In this document: positions 48,961 through 60,700 of the stretch, piece after piece
How positions within the stretch are numbered: the stretch's first letter is position 1
Layout: every line of letters starts with the position of its first letter
Assembly (NCBI GenBank): GCA_034440635.1
Contig: JAOTON010001062.1
Coordinates: 118,968 to 182,967 of the forward strand
Direction of reading: 5' to 3'
From: Lepas anatifera
Taxonomy: Eukaryota > Arthropoda > Thecostraca > Lepadidae
Length of the DNA stretch: 64,000 nucleotides
Made by a program: the position numbers and the translations under genes
Notes under the pieces: generated by a model
Databases searched by the model: none
Told to the model about the DNA's origin: nothing
Seen by the model: only the letters and a program-made list of their open reading frames with translations

Positions 48961-49328
48961 TCCTTTGCCGGGAAACTGACATCTTGAATAATTCGGTGAT
49001 TCGCCTTTTTCGTTTAGTGAATTTCGTTTGATGTATGATGAAATGCGTTTCAACATAGCGTCGCCACCGGAAAGTGGGGGTGGATTTAACCTGATCCTGA
49101 CTACAAACTTTGTCCTTGGGACCAAAACCCTCATTTGGGCTCTGCCTTTACGCGGTGGTTATAAGCCACTGCCATACCGGCTAAAACGTATTCGCTTACT
49201 GCTATTCCGGGCCGACTAACATTGTTTACCTGAGTCTTGGCCATCTGTGGCTGCCACGGTGCGTGACGTCAATCTCAGATTCCAAGCTGAAATATGTTTC
49301 CGGTAGTACAGAAAAATGATCAGTGTAT

Positions 49329-50407
49329 TTAACACGCGCATTGACGGGGGTCTGAGCCACCTTCGCATTGACGGGGGGGCGGGTACCCCCCTAAGATCTC
49401 GAGAACCACGGTAGGTAGCGAAAAACGGTAAACGGCGTTGGGTTGCCCATCCACTTCTACATTGAAAACATTTGAAACATTTTTTCAGGTCACATTTAAG
49501 GTCACGAGAGGTCAAAACATGCCGTCATAGGGATAACATGTAAATTCAGTTTTTCGGCCATTTCATCTGAACAAGTAAAGATAGAGCAAAACGACTTGAA
49601 CTATATGAATCCTCTTAGCAAGCCGAATCGAATGATATATAATTTGGCCTTGCTAGGTCAAATCAAGAATTTGACCTGACCTGAGGTCAGGTCAGGGTCA
49701 AATTATATAAACAGCATATCATTAAAACCGCAAAGCCCAGGCGAGTCTTATGCAGCTAAAATAAATGCTCTATTACCATACATTACTGAGTTATTCCGTA
49801 GCGCCAGGTGACACCTTCCCCGTCTACCGCACCTGGTCCAACCTCCCAGGATCCTGTTGAGGGCTCCGGCCTCAGGCGCAGTCAGAGGGCCCACAGGCGC
49901 CCCCGGTAGCTCGACGACTTCACTGTGTAATGTGTTGGCCTGTTCTGGCTACCCGTTTCAGATTGCGTTCCTGTACGTAATACCGTGCCAAGAGGCGGAA
50001 GGTGTCGCCCGTTACGTTACGTGTTGCACGTCCTCTTTGACCGACCCGGGATCTGTCGTTATCAGCACATTAAGTTTTCCGGAACAGGTTTTAGAAATCT
50101 GGGGGTGTAGGAGTGTGCTATTCTGCTGAGGTAATGACATCGTTTTCCTGCCCTTTCCAGATGCTGGGAGCATTCTGTTTTGATTCTTAATAAAGTAAGG
50201 AGTCAGGGACAGAAGGTCTTTTTGATCAGTCGGGTCACTTGACCTGTACTGGTGACCTGACCTGAGATGAACTATCCTTGAAATTTTCACAGAAGTTGCA
50301 AAAATTATGAGGGAAAAGGTATACCAAGTACGGCGGCGCGCACGCCGTTTTTCTGCTCTCTCCGAAAAACCCGAGGGGGGCCGGGTACCCGCCCCCGTCA
50401 TTTTTAA
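49329..50407 (-). mobile_element. TTAA-flanked MITE, family 2 (reversed, rearranged)
   Basis: TTAACACGCGCATTGACGGGG at the left (TTAA 49329-49332); the right end is GGTACCCGCCCCCGTCATTTTTAA. GAGCCACCTTCGC lies near the left end. The segment at about 49800-50215 does not match the other copies and appears to be replaced or inserted sequence. Confidence 0.75.
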
Positions 50408-50439
50408 AATTTTGTTCAAGTTGTTCCTAGTGCGACTGG

Positions 50440-50747
50440 TGGAGTCGGAGTCTCACTAAAGTCATCAGGGACTTGTCACGAAGCCCCGACCCCCCACCCG
50501 AACGAGCAACTCCCTCAATGGAGGGTTGATTTAGAAGCCAAAGTTTAACGTCCCACAAAGCACAGGCACGGCCGCCCCGCTCAGGTCACCCTCTCACCAG
50601 TCGCTGCCAGCCGACCTGTACGTCGGGTAAACTATTGAGCGCCGGAGCGTCTCGGGAACCGATCCCAAGCCTGGACATGCACTGCCACTGCATGCTCTGA
50701 GCAGCGGCGGGCCCAACGCTCCACCAACTGAGCTACCGGGGGGCAAT
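50440..50747 (-). mobile_element. tRNA-derived SINE
   Basis: On the minus strand an exact A-box-like TAGCTCAGTTGG lies at 50735-50724. A B-box-like GATCGGTTCCC follows about 60 nt later, then a body with GGGACGTTAAAC at 50554-50543. The wide box spacing argues against a working tRNA. Confidence 0.65.
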
Positions 50748-50959
50748 GAGACCAATGCGCGTGTTTAAAAGTGAACGCTGTTTGTTCGTATCTTCATAAT
50801 AAAGCATGGTAGGTAACACAAATTATTATATTCTCATGAGTATTTTTTTCGGAACATTCCGTCTCCTGCAGAATGAGAACTGGGGGCGCTTTGATGCTGT
50901 CGTCTATATCGGCACAGAAAAACGCAAATGACAGGCATACTGACTTGAGCACACACAAG

Positions 50960-51640
50960 ACCAAGCTCGGGGCCCTGAGACACAGCTCGGGGCTCCTTGA
51001 GACGGAGCTTGGGGGCTCCTAGAGATAAAGCTCGAAGCCCCCCGAGCCCAATCTCAGGGCCCCTGAAACCAAGCTCGGGGTCCCTGAGACCAAGCTTGGG
51101 GGCCTCTAAAACAAAGCTTGGAGGCCCCTGAAACCAAGCTAAAGGTCCCTTTAGACCTATCTCGGGGGCCCCTTAGACCAATGTGGGAAGCCCCCTTATA
51201 CCAATCTTGTTGGGCCCTGAGACCAATCTCGGAGCCCCATGAGGTCACGTTCGGAAGCCCCCTAAGACTAAGCTTGGAGGGCCCCTGAGACCAAGCTCGA
51301 GGCCCCCTTAGACAAGCTCCAGAGCCCCTTAGACAATCTTGGGACCCCTGATACCGAGCTCGGGGGCTCCCTTAAGGCTAAGCTTGTGTGCCCTGAGATC
51401 AGCCTTGGGGGCCCCTTAGACCAGGCTTGGGGGTCCCTGAGACGAAGCTCTGGGGGGACGAGGAACAGCTCGGGGCCCATGAGACAGAGTGAGGGCCCTG
51501 ATACCAGGCTCGGGGGCCTTTTAGACTAAGTTCTGGTCCGCCTGAGACCAGGCTCGGGGGGGCCTTTAGGCAAAGCTTGGGGGCCCTAAAGGTCAAGCTA
51601 GAGGGTCCCCGAGCCCAAGCTCAGGGCCTCTGAGATAAAG
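50960..51640. repeat. Minisatellite, AAGCTCGGGGGCCCCTGAGACC-type, about 27 bp
   Basis: Roughly 25 degenerate copies of a unit holding AAGCTYGGGGGCC and CCTGAGACC, inside the 4.3 kb hAT element. A few related units appear at 54100-54180. Confidence 0.85.
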
Positions 51641-52654
51641 CTTGGATACTGTCCAAACCGAGAAACTGCTGAGGGCTCAGTCAGGTCGTTCGTGAACTTT
51701 CAGAAAAGAACCACGCTAAAATTGCGTATTTTTCCAGGGGCCCCCTCTGATAATTTGGGGGGGGCAACTGCCCCCTTGCCCCCTTTATCCACCGCCACTG
51801 TATGAGAGCTACATTTCTAAGTCGATCACTTTGAATCTTCCTGCACTTCATGATCCCTCCAGAGACTACATCATGTATATCCGGGATTTTTCGATTTCGT
51901 GACCTGAGGTCAGGTCACGAGGTGACCTCTCCCATTGAAAACGCACGGAGCTCCGTGCGTTTTCTAGAAAAGTTGTCTTATGACCTAAATGTCACAAAAA
52001 CTATTACAAATGCTCAGCTTGCTCAGAAAAGCATTCTTGGACACCCTTTCACGGATCCCAGGGGCTATATTTGCCTTTTGACCTCTCCAAGTTCATCCAA
52101 GGTCACCAGGGGTCAAAATCAGTATTTTGACAATAACTATATGACCCAATTAAGCTAGAGCGATGAATCAAACATCATCGTGTATGTCTCGTCACTGGCT
52201 TTCGTTTGATATACAGCAAGGTCACTTTCTGACCTTTCGTGACCTCAGGTTATATTAGGTCACGAGGTAGCCTCTGGAGGTCAAACCACCAGCGGGAGAT
52301 CATTACGTTCCACATAGCGGGAAAAAGTCTGGCATTTTTCTATCAAATGTACTTGACCAGATCTCAATAGCTATAATGGCATAAGAGTTATGCCAAGTTT
52401 TCTTAAGCATTGCATATTTGAGTAAAAATGGCCTATCGTGACCTAACTTGACCTCTGGAGGTCAAACATTTGACCTGAGCGCTTAAACATGCAAATTTAT
52501 TTCTTACCGAATTCACGCCAACTGTCTAATGCGCTTTGCAGATTTGCGCTAGCCCCCATATTTTCGGAGTTAGTGGGGGCCATCGATGGCCCTGGTGGGG
52601 CGAAGGTGGCGCCGGACCCCGGTGGGGCGCGGGGCGCCCTGCTCCCAGGAAACC

Positions 52655-52745
52655 TTAACAATGACAAGTTGTCTCGCCGACGCGGTGGTACACCACGATA
52701 TGAACCCCAGTTCGAATCTTACCTATGGCGGTTCCTTGTCACCAT
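52655..52745 (+). mobile_element. Possible SINE/tRNA-like fragment
   Basis: A B-box-like CCAGTTCGAATCTTACC near 52710 sits directly after the family-1 copy B end. No good A-box. Confidence 0.3.
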
Positions 52746-54700
52746 CTTTAAATCCGCTTTGATGGGTTTCTAAAACATTGAAACAAATTTATGGAAGGAC
52801 GGATTCCATGCAAAGCTCATTTGAGCTAGAACCTTCCGGGAAGCGGGATGGGGGGTGGCTGTGATTCTTTCCCGCACTCTTTCCAGCGTAACAGAAATAA
52901 AACAATGCAGGATATCTGGTCAAACGACGTTTGACATACAAATAATTATGCTGGGACAATTTGGTGGAATTCTGATTGGGGGGGGTTGGGCGGGGGGTGG
53001 GGGTCTGTCCTATTGGTGACTGCTGCAAAGAACGTATACATTGTCAGATCGGTCAACTTCGGGGCATGCGCTCCCCGTCGTCGGCCACTCTTCCCCATAT
53101 ATCTTTTTCTTGCCTACAAGGGCTAGTGGTACCTACGGGGTGGGGGGATGGACAAGCTGGGGTTTGTTATGTGTGCTCACTCATGCCTACACCAGAAAAA
53201 TAATAAAAAGTGAAGCGGAAAATATATCCAGTCAGTTGGGTTTAAATTCCAGGTCATGCGTCTTTATCATATTCCCGCTGGTAAATGGAACTTGTGCAAG
53301 CTATAGGACATCAATCAGGGGCAGATCCAGGGGTGGGGCACAAAACGCTGCCCTCCAGTGACGGATCCAGGATTTCATTTCAGGAAGGGGACTAGGGGTT
53401 TGAGTCTTCTCCCCCCGCCATCACCTTGGAAAATCCTCCCGCTATGCAGTTACTATAAACATTCTGAAATTGCATCCAGGAAATGGAAATGTTTATATTA
53501 CTCTTTCGATATATCTAACACCCATGAAATTCTTCAACTTTTAGTCTCTACAAAAGGCCCAACTATCTTGCCCTCTAACGAGGCTTAAATTTATGGACTA
53601 CAGCTGGAATTGATTCGGAAGCTAGAACACCAACAGTGGAATCATTTTCTACCGCATGAGCTATGCACAATGCCATCGTTTGATGCAGCATGTTTCCCAG
53701 ATAACATATTGTGTCCAGCCGCCTCCTTTTATCCTATATCTCTGCCATTTACTGGAACCTGAGCCCAGCGAGCGTGTTTCAGCACTTTATGGATATATAC
53801 TTCATAAATATAATTCTAAGAACTACAGAGTCCATCAGAAGCATTTGAATCTAAATTCACCAGCCCAGCATCGTACCTGCTCATATGGCAGCAGAATGAA
53901 GGAAGTTAGAAATACATACATTTTTTTAATGAAGTAATGAGGAAACGTGATAGCATAAAAGTCCTGAAATTATGCGAAAGAGAAAACCAGGTCCGCATCG
54001 GTAACACATTACGTTTTTCCGCGGGCCTGAGTTGAGGCGATATTAACCGTCGGTACCATACCAAGCATGAAACACCTTCTCCCCCCTCCGAAATTTGGTC
54101 TAAGGAATCCCTCGAGACTCGTTCTCAGGGGGACCCCGAGAGTCCGTCTCAGGGGTCCTTGAGAACTTATCTCGGGAGACGCAAGATGTTATCACATGAC
54201 CCATCAGTGATAACATCTACGGGGATTTCTTCTCCTTTCTTCTACAGGGACCTTTTCTCAGGCTTCCAGAATCAGCATAAAAGACTGCACCAGGATAGAT
54301 ACGGTGCTAGTTGATTTCCTAATATTAAGTGCAAAAAGAAACAGCTTAATGTTCCCACATGTTCCCTCCGGAGCGACTCTTACACCAACCCAATTTCATC
54401 CAAGGCTCAAATAGTCTCAACAGACACACATATTCCTCTGAGCATTTATTTGCGATTCAAATCTCAAGGGCCAGAAGTCTAGAGACTAACACAAACACAT
54501 GACCGTTGATCACTCGCTCGCGGTTCATCTTCGCACTAGGAGGGTCCACTGGTGCGCTCTGCTCAGGGCGTGCGTCAGTCTCTGCGCCAGGAGCGTCCAC
54601 TGGCCCGCTATACTCGGGGCGTCCGCCCTCCCACGCCGTGTCCGCCAGCTAAAACACAGACACGGTATCCGCTGCAGCGACAGCTTCAGCGTCGATGAGT
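52746..54700. other. Intergenic before the Ars2 3' end, no gene seen
   Basis: Contains hAT-like end fragments near 53320 (CAGGGGCAGATCCAGG) and 53354 (CCAGTGACGGATCCAGG) and a few units of the CTCAGGGGGACCCCGAGA minisatellite near 54120. Short open frames were not recognised. The Ars2 3' untranslated region should begin at 54700 and run leftwards. Confidence 0.4.
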
Positions 54701-54764
54701 TCAGAACTCGTCCATGTCCTTGGGCGCGTCCAGGTCCCGGTAACTGTTGAGGGGGCGCGCGTGC
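54701..54764 (-). CDS. SRRT: Ars2 terminal exon
   Basis: Acceptor CGTCTTCTTCGGCAG|GCACGC. 64 nt encode the end of the protein, [14 protein letters not shown], and TGA. It is easily missed because it is 7.8 kb from the previous exon and too short for ORF screening. Confidence 0.92.
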
Positions 54765-57700
54765 CTGCCGAAGAAGACGTGCGTCAGCTGGGTAAGGTCG
54801 GAAGGCCGACTCGTGTCCAGGCGGCCTGGTGTCACTTAGAAGTGGCAGCTAACAATCCGTGTCCAACAATGATAGCCCAGTCACACACAGGTAGACGATC
54901 GCCAGCTAGGCTCACGGAAGGAATACAAGACCATTATACAATACTCAAGTGTTCCTTATCTCACGCCAACATAATTCGCCTAATTTTTAAACTAAATAAT
55001 TAAATTGATTGCTTTAAGTCCGGGCTTATGAGCATCTCGAAAATCGAAACTGAAGGAAATATATTTCACCGTATAATCTTCAAAGCCATTGCATCACCCT
55101 TTGAGGAGAAATAAAAACCATTAACTGCCATCAAGATTACTGAACGGCGGGAGGCCCTACCAAAGTTGACCTCATTATATTGATCAAACAAAATAATGCA
55201 CGGTGTATTGGGAAATTGGACAGAAAAATGAATCCAAACAGGATATATACTAACGTGAGATAAATTACATCATATATTTTTTGGCACGCCAAACAAGCTG
55301 TAAGGGCATTGATTCAACTCTCGGTAAATATCAAACGGTTTCCCCAAGCTGAGGGATAATTGCGACCGACACTTTAGGTTGGGTGTGCCCGTAACCCTCC
55401 GTTTCAGTCATAAAATCTACCCCAAAAACAGGCAGTGTATCGTGTCATGGCCGATACCTACATGCTGGCTACGGCTCCGGGCCTGCGGATTACAACATGT
55501 CAAGTTCGCGTGCTGGAGCGTCCAAGTCGTGGTACTCCACAATGCGGCGCGGGTCCCTGACAAAAAACACACCAGCGCTACCGTCAGAGCCGACCATGTG
55601 CCACGGCGCAAGAACAGACAAACTGTATCACTACCGGACAGGGCGACTGAACCGAAACATTTCCGGTGCCTTCTCTCAGGTCGGGGCTGTCAGGTGTCTG
55701 CTCTGACTCAGTAACAAAAATGTTATCACAATCACGTGATTTGTTGGACATCCTATGCCTATGGGTTTGGCGACCGCGCCATGTCCCAGAAGCACAGGGC
55801 GTCACAAATGTTCTCCCATTGAGATGCCCTGCCAAAAAAGCTTCCTGGTTCGGAAGCACCGTGAAGAGCCCGGACGCCAACCATTATACAGCAGTTATGT
55901 CTCGATTTTGTCATGGGAATGGGGATAGGACAGCCCAGCGTTCAGCTGCGGGGTGCGCGATCGAAGCCCAGAACAAGCAACATCGGGTTTTACGCTCAAA
56001 AAAGAAAAAAAGACCCTGTTTCTGAATGCATTTTCGCCTGGTCCAGTGCATATTTTGGGACTCGTCTGCTCTATGCTTCCGCCTTCAGTCTCAGCCACCT
56101 CCTCCACCATACCGCACATGCCGTTACGGGCACACCCGACAACCTCCGTCTCCCTGCTTCCCATCACCTCCCAGATGCTGGCCGTTGGGGGGCTCCTTGG
56201 TAAGGTGAGCACGCTTATTAGAAATCCTATCAATTTCACCCCTATGCGTGAACGTCCAGCAGATTTTTGTTTGGGATCTAAGAGGTCAGAAGTCCCTTAG
56301 CGACATCATGCCAAAGGTCTCCCTGCAGCCGTATGACCTGGCAGTTGGTGCGTCGTTAAACCCCAAGGTCTCCCTGCAACAGTTTTCGGTTTGTGTGGTG
56401 GCTTGGGCCGATGCAGTCTTTATCTACACTGACGGTCCCGGGATTCACTGTATCCTCATGCACCCTAATGTACGCTTCGGTGTGCATCAGGGTGAGGCTA
56501 CTCTATGCATTTCGGTAACCTCTTCGTGTTATCATTTGTCCGGATGACCCTGCTTGAGAGGGGAGGGCCACATCTTAATACGATTTACGATGCAATAGGT
56601 TGTGTTTGTTGGCATCCTCAGAAACGCACCGATCCCTTTCGGGGTTGCGCGGGCCCGGCACAATAGGCTTCCAGTTCCGGATTTTCCCCGTATTTTGAAC
56701 CCCTTCTGGAATTTCCAGTAAAACACACATCAGTGATACCAATAGGAAGGTGCAAGGAGTGCGCTTAGTATCCATATTCGTCCCGGTTTTCACATAATCC
56801 CCCCAAAGCCCGAGGCACACCTTAGTGGTCATGAAGGTTACGTTATTGGAGGTGTAATGAAAGCCTCTTTAACCCGCGCCCCACCGGGGGTCCGGCGCCA
56901 CCTTCGCCCCACCGGGGGGCCATCGATGGCCCCCTCTATCCGAAAATATGGGCGTTAGCGCAAATCTGCAAAGTGCAATAGAAAGCTCGCGTGAATTCAG
57001 TAAGAAATTACTTCGCATGTTTTAGTGCTCAGGTCAATGGTTTGACCTCCAGAGGTCAAATTAGGTCAAGATCGGCTATTTTGACTCAAATATGCAATGA
57101 TTAAGCAAACTGGGCATAACTCGTATGCCATTAGAGCTATTGAGACCTGGTAAAGTACATTTGATAGCAAATTGCCAGTACTTTTTCCGCTATGTGGAAC
57201 GTAAAGACCTCCCGCCAGTAGTTTGACCGCCAGAGGTCACCTCGTGACCTAATATGACCTGAGGTCACGAAAGGTCAAAAAGTGACCTTGCTGTATATCA
57301 AATGAAAGCCAGTGACAAGACAAACACGATGGTGTTTGTTTCACCGCTCTAGCTCAATTAGGTCAAAAGTTATTGTCAAAATACTGCTTTTGACCTCTGG
57401 TGACCTTGGATGACCTTGGAAGTCAAAGGGCAAATATGACCCCTGGGATCCGTGAAAGGGTGTCCAAAAACGTTGTTCTGAGCAGTCTGAGTATTTGCAA
57501 TCATTTTTGTGGCTTTTATATCATGAAATAGCTTTTCCCCATGCTTTTCCAATGGGAGAGGTCGCCTCGTGACCTGACCTCAGGGCACGAAATCAAAAAT
57601 CCCGGATATACACCTTGTAGACCCTGAAGGGGTCATGAAGTGTAGGAAGTTTCAAATCGATCGACTTTGAAATGTAGCTCTTACAGAGCTCTAAAGTTAA

Positions 57701-60700
57701 GTGAGGTGACCTTGGTTGACCTCGTCTGGTGACCTGACCTTGGGTGACCCGGGGTAAAAATTTAAGGGATGATGGGAAAATGATGCAGTGAGAGGTAGAG
57801 CCCTCAACCGCGGTGCTGCGCCTCGTCGTTTTTCTGCTATCCCGGAAAAACCTTAGGGGGGCCATCGATGGCCCCCGGTGGGGCGAGGTTAAGCTCCAGG
57901 TACCTTACGCCCGTGATTGATGCCATTATCTTTTTCGACATACCAGGGGCATGGATGTCATGATACCCCTTTTAAAATGTCGTAGACTGTGATTCTAAGC
58001 ATCTTCAAAAATGCAACAAATTCTTTTGAACTCTCCCAGCGTAATGGGATTCGCATACTACCACTTTTTTCCGCATTCTGAGACCATTGGAATTATTGAC
58101 GCGAGACAAGTATGAACGCTGCATTCGAGACTGTCCGATCACAGTCATGCTAAAATTTCCTTTCAGTGAAAACAGGGTTCCAAGGGAGAGCAGACCGAAC
58201 ACTGTCCAAATTTCGAACGCGCACCCTATATTTTCCCTTTTAATTGATCGTTAACACCAGATTATGTACAGCTATGCTAGTTAGTCACACACTAACACAT
58301 GCGTTTCAACATACGCGGATCCAGGATTGCCGCGGGATTGGGGGTCACCACCCGGACCAGAGGCGCCACTTTTGGAAAACAAAACTATCAGGTGGGCGCC
58401 AAATCCTATCGTGGTGGGCGCCGATGCATTCATGTTGAGGGGAGGAGGGGTGGAAAGCGACATTTCTGGGGACGTCATCGATCTTTCAGGGGGGGTCGGG
58501 ACCACTTCAGGGGCACCTCGTATCGCTCGGGAAGAGGCAAGAGCTCCCTTGCTCCCTGGATCCGCCTACGCTTTTCAGCATTTTCGGTATGCTAATCGTA
58601 CTTCTCACTCTGACATGCGGGGGGAAAAGCGGTACCTCACGAACAGTGTCGATGGAAAATAACAATTTTCATTTGCACGGCAGCACTGTTTTCAAGTAAA
58701 AATACCGTCACATCACAAAGAGAATATGCGGAAGGTAGAGTACGCAGCTAGATGGAACAATTCAAAATAAACGGCAGTGAAGCAGCCAAAGGGCCATGGC
58801 ATGCATAAATCTACAATAAGCAACTCACCTGCTCGCTTTTGGCTGGTTTAAAAGGAAAGTGCTTCCTTTATAGTATGCTTTGAACTGAAATATCGGCCAG
58901 GAAGGGCCAGAGGAAATCACTGATTTTATATTGCCCTTCGTGGGGAAACAAGGGTGAGCTCAGAATGGAATCCAGCCCCAACAGCCCCGTGTCACGTTCA
59001 GCCGACCGCAAGGCAACACAGGATGAGGGAACGACAGCTGATTTCCGCTCTGGACAGCTTGCTTCCCCGGAAACGCCAAGTTTTGGGGGTCAACGAACCA
59101 TACAATTGTATAGTGATTTAGGCACCTACTTTCAGACCGTTCTCTCAGTTTGAACCAATAAAGGTGCCTCACAATCTGTTATTAAACCCCTGTCACTCTA
59201 GTCGGGTAAACTGGCTCAGCTGGTATATGAACAAGTTTGAGGACCCTTCCCTTGGGAATTTCCTGATTCTGTTCGTCCCTCGAGAATTCCAGATACGTGG
59301 TTCAAGAAATACTCATTTGACGCCTATTTTTGTAAATCGCAACTTTTCACTCACACTTTTCCAAGAACTCTGCGGGAATGGGGTGGGCATACATACGTGT
59401 ATTATTTACCACACCAATTCACAGTCTGTTCCGAAAGAGCCTCCCCATGATCGAAATGAATGTCATCAGTCAAGCTCGGGAATGTTGCAAGGCCTGGAAA
59501 GCCGACCTTTAATATTGCATACAGGCAGAGCTCGCGTCGGCGAACATAGAAAGCCGGTTCAGGCTCAAAGCAAGTTCCCGAGCGTCCCATCTGTGGGTGC
59601 TACACTGCAAAGTTGTGTATCCACACAGTCCATAAGATGCCGCCGAACCCAAATATCTTACTGATGCATTTAAAACCTTGCAATTTCGCCAAAATTATTA
59701 ATTAATGTCGGACTGACTTCCAAAAGCCATTTCACCATCCATGCTCTTCACAAAATTTCGAGAAACACGTAAAATCATGTATACATAATAAAAAATATTG
59801 CATTCCTTATGCATCCCACGTTGAAAATATACAAAACGTGATAAGATGTTGATGATGGTGATTAAGAGTTTTAGGGCATTGCAGCTGCAATACGTGCCCG
59901 TCAGTATTGTATTAGATTATCCTAAGATCGTCCTTATTAGCTAAAGTGGGCTATACAGACCCTAATACCTTGTGATAAGATGTTCTTTGTAACCGAGGGA
60001 GCTATTTGTATCCGAGGAAAACCATTACAAAAAAGCGTGAAAACGAGCCTTTAAAGAATTATGTATTTCGAATTTAAATGTGGGACTGTGCTAGTTCCAA
60101 GCAACCCTTTGGCAGGTGGTCCCTAATTTTGATTAGCCAAGGCAGTGGTGGAGTGCTCGCAGCGCCATAAAACTAAAGAACCGGAGAGTTCGAAAAAAGA
60201 CTGAAAATATGTCAGCAGCTTTCACATATTCCAAGCGCAGTTTAGCAAAAGGTTTAAGCCCCGAAAACAGCAGGACGAAAACAAGAACACAAAGCAGCAA
60301 GCGGCAGGCAGGGAGCAGCCCAGCATGCGCGAGCCGACAGTCAACACCGTGCCCTCTGGCAGTCTGCACAATTTGGCGATCTGCCGGGCCGGGCCGGGCC
60401 CACCACAATCTGTCGTGCGTCAGAGCTAGAGACAACAGGGCGCACACATGGCAGTGTCAACAGCAACGATTGAAATTCACTTGCTGGATACTGTGCAGAT
60501 TTAGCTGATGTTCGCGCTCAAATTCGCCTTCAGTATCCGCTGAAGTGTCAGTATCCATCGGATCAAAAGCAGAAGGCGATAAATGGGCCATGAGGCCAAT
60601 GCTTGCCGGCATTTATCGTATCCATCCGATCAAAAGCAGAAGGCGATAAAGGGACCATGAGGCCAATGTTTGTCGGCATTAATCGTATCCATCCGATCAA

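Larger units (their letters stand above)
47477..51800 (+). mobile_element. hAT-type element, 4.3 kb, TSD TATGAGAG
   Basis: Begins CAGTGGCGGCGGATG and ends ATCCACCGCCACTG, flanked by a perfect 8-bp TATGAGAG at 47469-47476 and 51801-51808. The interior lacks a recognisable transposase. It contains a small GGCGGATCC-ended MITE, a family-2 TTAA element, a SINE and a minisatellite. Confidence 0.9.
47261..52632 (+). mobile_element. TTAA MITE family 1 (copy B), split by a 4.3 kb hAT element
   Basis: The left end TTAACCCTCACCCCACCGGG and 216 bp match copy A. The sequence stops at TATGAGAG and resumes at 51801, running with copy A-like sequence to the CGGTGGGGCGCGG end near 52632, where the right TTAA has been lost. 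Joined, it would be about 1040 bp. The body has the same AGGTCA-rich content. Confidence 0.85.

Noticed and set aside
50651..50744. A functional tRNA gene on the minus strand
   Set aside because: The A-box is good, but the B-box lies about 60 nt away and no acceptor stem pairs, so a SINE head is more likely.
50960..51640. CRISPR-like array
   Set aside because: The repeats are degenerate, contiguous and without unique spacers of constant length; this is a eukaryotic minisatellite.
47477..51800. Autonomous hAT transposon
   Set aside because: It has target duplication and terminal repeats, but no frame with hAT transposase or BED-finger features; the interior is nested repeats.
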